In this document: positions 56,400 through 64,000 of the stretch, piece after piece
Position numbering within the stretch: the stretch's first letter is position 1
Layout: each line of letters opens with the position of its first letter
DNA from: Neoceratodus forsteri
Lineage: Eukaryota > Chordata > Ceratodontiformes > Ceratodontidae
Assembly (NCBI GenBank): GCA_016271365.2
Contig: CM028129.1
Span: forward strand, 841,420,001 to 841,484,000
DNA: 64,000 nt
Reading direction: 5' to 3'
Translations under genes and position numbers: made by a program
The notes under the pieces: model-generated
The model's input: the letters and a program-made list of their open reading frames with translations, nothing else
Database searches by the model: none
What the model was told of the DNA's origin: nothing

Positions 56400-57442
56400 T
56401 CAAGTTATACATCTTCCCAATTAACAAAGGTTGTATAGAGGACAATACATCTAAGTAAGACATCTTCCCTGATTAACAAAGGTTGTATAGAGGACAGTAC
56501 ATCTAAGTAAGACATCTTCCCCAATTAACAAAGGTTGTATAGAGGATAATACATCCAAGTAAGACATCTTCCCTGATTAACAAAGCTTGTATAGAGGACA
56601 GTACATCCAAGTAAGACATCTTCCCCAATTAACAAAGGTTGTATAGAGGACAATACATCCAAGTAAGACATCTTCCCCAATTAACAAAGGTTGTATAGAG
56701 GACAGTACATCTAAGTAAGACATCTTCCCCAATTAACAAAGGTTGTATAGAGGACAATACATCCGAGTAAGACATCTTCCCCAATTAACAAAGCTTGTAT
56801 AGAGGACAGTACATCTAAGTAAGACATCTTCCCCGATTAACAAAGGTTGCGTAGAGGACAGTACATCCAAGTAAGACATCTTCCCCAATTAACAAAGGTT
56901 GCATAGAGGACAATACATCCAAGTAAGACATCTTCCCCAATTAACAAAGGTCGTATAGAGGACAATACATCTAAGTAAGACATCTTCCCCAATTAACAAA
57001 GGTTGTATAGAGGACAATACATCCGAGAAGACATCTTCCCAATTAACAAAGGTTGTATAGAGGACAGTACATCTAAGTAAGACATCTTCCCCGATTAACA
57101 AAGGTTGCGTAGAGGACAGTACATCCAAGTAAGACATCTTCCCCAATTAACAAAGGTTGCATAGAGGACAATACATCCAAGTAAGACATCTTCCCCAATT
57201 AACAAAGGTCGTATAGAGGACAATACATCTAAGTAAGACATCTTCCCCAATTAACAAAGGTTGTATAGAGGACAATACATCCAAGTAAGACATCTTCCCC
57301 AATTAACAAAGGTTGTATAGAGGACAGTACATCTAAGTAAGACATCTTCCCTGATTAACAAAGGTTGTATAGAGGACAGTACATCTAAGTAAGACATCTT
57401 CCCTGATTAACAAAGGTTGTATAGAGGACAATCCTATTTTAT
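56400..57442. repeat. 52-bp minisatellite, about 20 copies, with a higher-order pattern
   Basis: The unit is CATCTTCCCCAATTAACAAA, then GGTTGTATAGAGGACAATAC and ATCCAAGTAAGA (52 bp). The first unit starts at about 56,410 and the last at about 57,395. Variants (CCAATT/CTGATT/CCGATT, TTGTAT/TTGCGT/TCGTAT, CAATAC/CAGTAC) recur in the same order about 258 bp apart. A 5-unit block at about 56,833-57,000 is repeated at about 57,091-57,250. No gene. Confidence 0.95.
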
Positions 57443-57479
57443 AGGAAGTTAAAGCACTTGAAGAACCAGTTAACATTAC

Positions 57480-58400
57480 ATTGATTTTGACTTTTCAAAT
57501 TGATTTACTCAATCAAATTTAGAGCCCAGCATGGAAGAGATAGGCCCTGGTCTTTGTGTTGAGGACTATTAGATAACTCTTTGACTAAGAATGTAACATC
57601 AGGGGACAGGGGGGTAACTACTGATATTAATAATATAAATTTACCATTGGATAAACAGATACACCATTCTGAAGCTAGAGCAGAATTATTAAGGGAATTT
57701 GATAATCTCATCTCCCCATATATTAAAAAACTGAGTTTAGACCTCCCTTCCACTTTTCCACCAGATATGTGGCCGGACAGAAAGTGGAATACTATTCATT
57801 TCTTTTGGTGGGGGGTTGCTGGATCTGAGGAATGAGATTCAAAACAGCAGTGCCCTCTTAAAGGAATTATTGGAGAAACTTACAAGTAAAAAAATGATTA
57901 ATTAAAGAAAAAGTCAAATGAGTAAGCTTTTCTGATAGAAGTGACTGTACAACTGGCTAGTAAGGAGAATGGAGAAGTCAATATAGAACCTTCCTGTGAA
58001 GACAGTATTACTACCACTACTAAAAGGATTACCAAAAAAGAAATATGTGAGATTAATACATTTGTGAAAAATCTCAAAAACAGGAAAGAAAACATAAAAG
58101 ACAGGCCTAAGGGGTTGATAGAAAAGAAAGAACAGCTTTGCACAAGGAACATTAAACACAATAAAAAAAAAAAAACAAGACTACATGTGGAATTCTAAAA
58201 ATGGGTCACAGGCAGTAGAAGGGGAAAAGAGAAAGAACAAAATTTCAGTAATAGAGAAACAAAATAACATAAAGAAGAAGAAAGTCCAGTTTGTGGTTTC
58301 AACTTTACAGATGGAAGAAAACGGACTTTGCCCCAGGAATAAACAACTTATAGGCAAAGAGCCCATTAAGCTTGGGGGAGGGGGAGTGCACTGATATGGA
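57480..58400 (+). other. Unidentified ORF remnants
   Basis: An open frame at 57,581-57,835 (NVTSGDRGVTTDINNINLPL... then an EARAELLREFDNLISPYIKK helix-like stretch) is followed by 57,941-58,198 (VTVQLASKENGEVNIEP..., KKEICEINTFVKNLKNRKEN). Both are lysine-, glutamate- and asparagine-rich. The style resembles the N-terminal part of some retroelement polyproteins, but I recognise no motif, so no function is assigned. A/T-rich base composition may explain part of the lysine content. Confidence 0.3.
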
Positions 58401-58659
58401 AAAGGAAGCTAATATTAAGCAGGGGAAGACATTACCTACCCTTTTTCTTAAAGGTATTCCTAAACAAAAAAAATGAAAACAGGTTTACACTTAAACGTTT
58501 GGTATATAACACTTTAAAAGGTATCATGGGCTGAACGTTTTCTTGGTCAAACATAGGGTTGGTTTATAGAAAGCTACCCATTTAAAGGTTGGATCTGTAT
58601 AATTCTGAATTCATGTGAATTGAGGTATATAGTATATAATTCTAGAGATGATTTTACAG

Positions 58660-58800
58660 GGATGGGGTTACTTTGGATTCTACTAAGATGCACAGAACAG
58701 GCGATTTGATATCTTTTATTGAATCAACTGAGATTTGCAGAAAATCCTTAAGCTTCCTAACCTACAGAGTTCTTCTTCAGAAGAGAAATGGCAGGTTTCT
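58660..58800 (-). mobile_element. LINE/SINE-type 3' tail
   Basis: On the minus strand CTGAAGAAGAACTCTGTAGG is followed by GAAGCTTAAGGATTTT and ATTCAATAAAAGATATCAAA. The pattern (a CTGAAGAAG...CTGTG...AAGCTT block then AATAAAAGATATTA) resembles the 3' end of widespread tetrapod retroposons. The source family is not identified. Confidence 0.4.
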
Positions 58801-58859
58801 TAAAAAGAGCTCACTTTTAAGTACACAGAGCAATGTTAGAAAAAAAATGTACATATGAA

Positions 58860-60400
58860 TGTGACAGATTACAGAAGTAATTAGATAGGAAACAACCATA
58901 GATAAGAAAACCTCCCTGAAAATTCAGTATTGTGTAGATCAAATGTCATGGAAGGAATGTTATGTAAATGTACAAGGTCTATAAATTATCTAATGAAAAA
59001 AGTCTTATCAAAGAGAAACTGGAGTGTGTGTGAGCGTGCGTGCACTAAGCACTTGATGGAGTTAAAGACATGCTGCAATTGCATAAAATGAGCCTTCAAA
59101 TGCTTCTTACCACATATTTTCAATGCTGGCACTGTTTAAACATGTTCTGTCTCTAACTTTGTGTTCAGTTGTCAATATTATTTGTGAACATTTAAACTGT
59201 AACCTGAAACAGGACCACATAGTAAATAAGGTTTTGTTGCCCTAATGGTGTCAATGTACCAATGTATGCCTGTATAAAAAACATTTTATATTACTAAATA
59301 GCAGTTTTGCATGTGTAAATCAAAAATCCATGGAATCACCACCCACCAGTTAAAGACAAACCTATAAATACTCAGTCATATAGATTAGGTAGAACCATTT
59401 TATATACTGTATAAGCATATTAGAAACATGTAACATACTGTAAATATATGTCCATGTGTTGTACTGGCATCTTATTGTACAAGGACCAATATGGCAACAG
59501 ACAATTTTTTGGATTCTACTATCAGGTTTGCCCAAAAATGTGACATGCCAAAGGATTTAAAAATAACCAATGAAAAAGGTGAAGCAGTCTCTCATTGTAG
59601 TCAACATAGAATAACTAAGTTCTCAACACCAATAGAATAAGAACACACTCTATTAGGAGAAGAAGAGGGGCAACTGGTACAAAAGGTAGATAGGGACAGA
59701 AAACAGAGGAATACAAATTAATTCAAGCATAGTTCTTTCTGAGGAAAATGAAGCACAAGAAAGCAATGCTTCCTTAGTATACTCTGTATAGACATCTCAG
59801 GGATTGAACAGAACAAAGAGGGTTGCCCAATTAAGAGACATACCCCATTGTCCACAGGCCCAGACCAAGTTGTGTGGGGCACTAAAGGTTGGATTGGCAG
59901 AGGAAGAGTTAGGAAGGGAGGGGAAGGGGTTAGGGGAGGGAAAATAAGGTCACAAAGGGGAAGGGGCTATGAGGTCAGTGTAAGGGTGAGGTGGGAAACA
60001 GGGATTGGCTAGAAGAAGAGAGAGAGAGGGTGGGCAACAGGGGTACCTAAGGACACGCACAGGCCCAGGGAGCTCACAATTTTGCTTTAAGGACAATTTC
60101 TCTGAAAAGCATGTCCGTTTTGGCAGTTTTCTGAGTTACTTGTTGGTTGGCCAGTTGGCTGTTTTTAGTTGATAGCTATTTGAAGTTAACTAGCACATTT
60201 ATTCTACTTTTTTGTGAATGAAGTTGATAATATTTAAAAAAGTTAATTTGTAAGTAGTGAGAGAGCTGATTCAGAGGAGACATCTGCAAGTGAGTATTAC
60301 AGAATTCCATTGGAAAAGGTAAGTGTTATAAAAAAAAAATAAAAAGAGTGAGGATTGTGGTTTGAAGTTATTTCCAGCAATTGGAGCCCAAAAGAAAGGA
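58860..60400. other. Unassigned region
   Basis: A/T-rich with a G/A-rich stretch at about 59,880-60,020 (GGGAGGGGAAGGGG-type). I recognise no coding frame. Confidence 0.3.
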
Positions 60401-60409
60401 TGAGATGTC

Positions 60410-61320
60410 AGGGTAATAATGAGTGGCTCACTAAAAGAAGTAAAAAGAATGTTTGGTGATACCAAGTTGGCTTGTTCAGTTTTGGTACCTTATTCTAGGC
60501 ACAAAGTGCCCTGGTGGCTCCCTACATTATTGCACAATCTTGGCCAGTGTCTCCTCTGGGAGCAGCAGCACCCATTTTGTCCCACAGAAGCTTCTCATGT
60601 CCAGGATCGCTGGAGGTGGCTGTTGGCTGCATTTTGATTTGGGCCACTGCTGGTTTGTTTGTGCTCCCGCTAGAGCATTCGTCGGCCTGAGCTTGAATGG
60701 AACCGGGAGTCCCCCTTTTGTGCAGAGGCTGGCCTGGTCTTTGCCAGGCCACAGGCAGCATGATCAGAGAGGAAGAAAGCATGTGAGAGGCCTGGTTGAC
60801 CGACGGGGGCCTGGGGTTGGGCCCGCAGCAATGGCATCTGATGACATCATCGTGTGGTTGGCCGACTCGGGACTTGGGCATCGGTTGTCCATTGGGGTGC
60901 AGGCAATGCAGGTTTTGCCTGAAGGGAAGTGATTTTACACTGAAAAAAAGGCCCATGAGTGGCATGAGAGATGGCATTGGCCGACTGACTGGGCCCAGAG
61001 GTGGGCTGTGTGGTGATGGCATCTGACATCATCACCATGCAGTCAGTCTGACCAGAACACTTCCCTCTTACTAAGGCCCTCACATCAGTACAAGGAGAGC
61101 TGTTGAAAATCACTGGCTACCTTTTATTATCAGTTCTTCCTGGTGGGAATAACCTGGGAAGACAGCTGCAAGAAAAAAGCACCTTTAGTTTCCTAATTCA
61201 TATCTGGATACATGATGGGGATAAAAGCGAAATAGGCGGACCGTATGACACGAAGCTGTACAAAATATATATATCTTATATAAATAGGCAAACTGGAAGT
61301 AGTTGGGCTAAAAGGCTGTT
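60410..61320. other. G/C-rich unassigned segment
   Basis: Frames of 159 and 166 codons overlap on opposite strands at 60,453-61,022, but neither has a recognisable domain and both look like consequences of G/C content. Two related GATGGCATCTGA...CATCATC stretches occur at about 60,834-60,851 and 61,015-61,036, each next to a GGCCGACT sequence, hinting at a degenerate duplication. Confidence 0.3.
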
Positions 61321-61869
61321 TTGAAGGGGGGAACAGGAAGGAAGAGATACCTGGCCTGTGGCTTGGGGGCCACTATATGGTGCCTTGGGGTCAGTCAGGC
61401 CTAGGCTTGCCCTGTCCCCGGGGAGGGGTTACAGTCAGTCTGGTGGCAATGTACGGAGTGGGGATAACCCACTACAGGCATCCAGGGAACAGAAAGGGGA
61501 ATAAGGAATACAGGTATTTTAAGGGGCTAGTGTGTTAGGCATGGCAGACACAAGGTGACTGACTCACTGGGGGAAAGGGCCATGAAGTGTGATGGGTGTT
61601 GGCCGCTGGGAATGCCTGGCAGCCAGACTGATGATCCCTGATGGGGACAGGGATTAATTTCAATCAAAAAACAAAAAAGGGAAAAAAACTTTAGGTGGGG
61701 AGATTATATTATACAATGGGGGTGGGGGGGGGTTGGTCCATATAACAAGACCTTAGCGAACCAGATCATTTGCTAGGCATATGCTAGGCCATGAGAAGGA
61801 ACCGGCAAAGGTATAAGATACTGTATTAACTGTGTTTGTGTCTTTGCAAGTTCCTGCAAGTTTTGTATT

Positions 61870-62358
61870 ATGACTCCTAGGAGGAACAAACCAAGCAAAG
61901 AAGAATGCTACCAGGCAGTGATGGAGCTGGTGAGTAAAGCAAACCAGTTGCTGGAGGCGGCAGATCTGCCCAGCTTGGGTAAGGATAAGAAGCAGAAAGG
62001 GGACAAGAAGCAGGGAGGGAAAGACAGCAAAAAGGCACCGTAGGCTCTGCACATGCCTAGGTCCTTGGATCCTATTACAGTTGAGCCAAAGCCGGCTGAC
62101 CCAGCACCTCTGCCTGCTCTGGTACCCCCTCTGGCTCCAGTTCCCACCCCTTCACCTTTGCCAGAACCACCAGTCCCTTTAGGACATGTGCCTTCTGCCC
62201 CAGTAGCACCCTTGGTTCTGGTATCTGCACCCAACAGCAACCAGCAGCTCCTGCCCACAGGGCCTGGCTCGCAACCAGATCCCCAGCCAGGTAATAAGGA
62301 TATCACACTTGAAAGTAGTGTGAAGGAATATGTAGAGCAGATGATTAAGACCACTTAG
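61870..62358 (+). pseudogene. Possible retroelement ORF1/Gag-like protein, one internal stop
   Basis: From ATG at 61,870 a frame runs MTPRRNKPSKEECYQAVMEL, a predicted helix (VSKANQLLEAADLPSLGKDK) and a lysine-rich stretch (KQKGDKKQGGKDSKK). It meets TAG at 62,041 and then stays open in the same frame to the stop at 62,356-62,358, with a proline-rich segment (PAPLPALVPPLAPVPTPSPL) and a final KEYVEQMIKT. One stop in about 160 codons suggests a recently disabled gene. A short helix followed by basic and proline-rich linkers recalls ORF1/Gag proteins, but no zinc knuckle or RRM is present, so identity is open. Confidence 0.4.
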
Positions 62359-62519
62359 GAATATAGTCGAATATAATAGATCGGTATAGAAGCACAAATT
62401 ATTTAAATATCTGCGAGAGGAAAAAACATAGAAAGATTCAGGTAAACGTTTGATATGACTTACTTTTGGGTTATTTACCTAATATAAAAACTAACTTCAG
62501 TTTCCATTTTGTCAGTTTG

Positions 62520-62749
62520 CTTGCTCATAGACTGTGGCACTTTAGCACACCCTACCTGATGAACAGATTTCACTGCTGCAGCCTGCAGCCAGCATAGCAC
62601 AACTCCTGCTATGTGTGTTCTGACCCCAGAGGCACCAGCAGCCATCAGTGGGCACAGAGGCACTGGGGGGAGAATGAAAAAATAAAACATGAGTTTGATG
62701 CTTAAAGGCACCTTTAAGTCAACACGACTGACAGTTGCTTTCTTCAGGG
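62520..62749. repeat. Interspersed repeat R, copy 2
   Basis: Same orientation partner of 40,541-40,770, with CAGCCAGCATAGCACAACTC, CTGCTATGTGTGTTCTGACC and ACATGAGTTTGATG. Substitutions are scattered and small indels occur, consistent with an old interspersed family. Confidence 0.75.
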
Positions 62750-62759
62750 ACAACAAAAC

Positions 62760-63345
62760 TCCCAATGTGGCTATGAAATCCCCTCTTAATTCAAACTGCT
62801 GACTGGATGGTAGGGCATAGGCAGGGCCCCTACTTTTCTGCGGCACAGTGGGACCAAGTTCTGCAGCAGGACTACCATTTGCCGCAGAACTTCTTCGGCG
62901 GTGGTTTGTAATTTCTGCGGAAGTTCTGCGGCACTAACAAACTACCACATCACAGTGACAGCTTGTCATCCTGACTTCACTTTCATGGCAGTTTTTATAG
63001 CACTCAGGATGGTGGAACACACAATAACACTAGTTCAAAAAATAACAGAATTATAAAAATAATTTTATGCTTAAAAAAGCAAAACAGATGTCTCTGCCTT
63101 AAGGTCCTAGCCTGTTAAATAAATGACATATGCAGAGGGAATCTTATGTAATAAATAAGGTATTTCTATATGCATGCTATCTACCCCACTAATGAAGTTT
63201 CCACTGTCTATCACTTATATATTTGTATGAGCTTTCTACACCACTCATGAGGTTCCCACTGTGTATCACTTATATATTTATATGCAATCTGTAACATACA
63301 TACAAATGTGTGTGTGTGTGTGTGTGGTGAGAGAGACAGAGATAC

Positions 63346-63380
<35 letters not shown>

Positions 63381-64000
63381 TTAATTTCCGTGAACTTGCA
63401 TCCTCATTCATACAGGTCCCATTAGAAATGGAATGGAGGAGTTATTGCAAAACTAAATTTTGATGTCAACCTGCTTTCCCTGACACACTGCGTAATACCA
63501 TCAGGCCATGACATGCATGTGAACCAATTGTGAGATAGAGCTCTCCAGACCAGCACAATGTGTCCACCATGTGACAGAACACTGCACCATACCTTCCCAG
63601 GCTCTGAGCAATGATGTGTTTCACCAATCCTTGTGCTGCCCAGCCAGCTCTCAGAGCTAATCTCTGAACTGAACCGGAGTTGCCGGCACGGAAACACAGC
63701 ATGTTACCCTCTGGCCGGCCCAACAGCTGTCCCTGCACACAGCATTTCTCCATAACTTTTAGGTGATTCTATCAACCAATGACAATATGTAATCAATAAC
63801 CCTTGCAAAAATGTGTACAGTGCAATTATTTATTTAACAGGTCTATTCTTTCAACAGGTCTACACATTATTATATTCCACTTTTCTGGGCATAATTACTT
63901 TATTGTTCTTAAAAATGACAGTTAAATTCATTTTAGCATTCATTTCAGATGTCATCTCTATACCTTAAAGGCACAAATAAGTTTGTACAAAGTGAGGTAT
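62760..64000. other. Unassigned end region with (TG)n/(TA)n
   Basis: Includes TTCTGCGGC-type short repeats at about 62,837-62,935 and a composite TG/TA microsatellite at about 63,306-63,380. Open frames on the minus strand at 63,422-63,753 have no recognisable domain. Confidence 0.35.
63306..63380. repeat. Compound (TG)n / (GA)n / (TG)n / (TA)n microsatellite
   Basis: Two GTGT tracts flank a short GAGAGAGACAGAGA segment and pass into a TA run. Confidence 0.9.

Noticed and set aside
56400..57442. CRISPR-like regular repeat array
   Set aside because: Units are contiguous 52-mers without distinct spacers, in a eukaryotic repeat setting; this is a minisatellite.
60453..61022. 159- and 166-codon frames as a host gene
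   Set aside because: Opposite-strand overlapping frames in G/C-rich DNA, with no domain, splice pattern or conserved motif that I can recognise.
1..64000. LTR retrotransposon or endogenous retrovirus
   Set aside because: No pair of long direct repeats, no primer-binding site, and no protease or integrase motif was seen; the only Gag-Pol set belongs to the DIRS element.
1..64000. Host protein-coding exon
   Set aside because: Every frame with recognisable domains belongs to a transposable element. Short host exons could still be hidden, since splice signals alone cannot be judged by eye.

Overview
The window is eukaryotic, non-genic DNA from a vertebrate with a large, transposon-filled genome. 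I see no intact host protein-coding gene, no tRNA gene, no rRNA gene and no CRISPR array. The mixture of decayed CR1, L2-like and Tx1/L1-type LINEs, a DIRS tyrosine-recombinase retrotransposon, long foldback repeats and minisatellites fits an amphibian best. A caecilian is my first guess, because of a CR1-type 3' tail built on the 8-mer TTTCTATG that I associate with caecilian genomes. That taxonomic call is an inference from repeat content, not from a gene, and is moderate at best.

Layout. 1-1.3 kb: CR1 LINE on the minus strand (end of the ORF1 SGNH-esterase, then endonuclease). 1.46-3.66 kb: LINE of a family here called LINE-A, plus an L2 tail. 4.15-6.64 kb: Tx1/L1 ORF2 remnant, minus. 7.7-8.56 kb: hairpin element with 58-60 bp repeats. 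8.6-12.2 kb: mostly unassigned. 12.7-14.57 kb: a near 1.9 kb palindrome carrying the same 58-60 bp repeat in both arms. 14.6-18.2 kb: two CR1 fragments and a weak LINE remnant. 19.8-22.2 kb: composite foldback/satellite element A. 22.4-23.3 kb: small palindromes, simple repeats and 18S-like motifs. 23.3-24.4 kb: second LINE-A copy. 25.8-27.6 kb: Tx1/L1 remnant, plus. 27.8-28.65 kb: L2 tail. 28.65-33.16 kb: CR1 with the ORF1 esterase region present twice in tandem. 33.16-40.3 kb: an L1/Tx1 endonuclease gene split by a nearly full-length 6.4 kb Tx1/L1 inserted on the opposite strand. 43.1-44.88 kb: Tx1/L1 3' part, minus. 44.88-50.69 kb: complete but mutated DIRS element. 50.7-53.64 kb: composite element B, related to A. 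54.9-56.4 kb: L2, minus. 56.4-57.44 kb: 52-bp minisatellite with about 20 units. 57.5-62.4 kb: unidentified ORF remnants. The last kilobases hold simple repeats.

How the parts relate. The genes present are retrotransposon genes: endonuclease plus reverse transcriptase in the LINEs (target-primed insertion), an SGNH esterase in CR1 ORF1, a coiled-coil RNA-binding ORF1 in Tx1/L1, and Gag, RT-RNase H, a methyltransferase-like segment and a tyrosine recombinase in DIRS. All copies carry stops or frameshifts, so none is likely to be autonomous now.

The least familiar material is the pair of composite elements A and B. They share a lead block, a tandem array of a roughly 298-bp unit that is itself a long imperfect dyad, and a short end sequence, but differ in their other internal arrays. 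I cannot place them in a known superfamily from the sequence alone.
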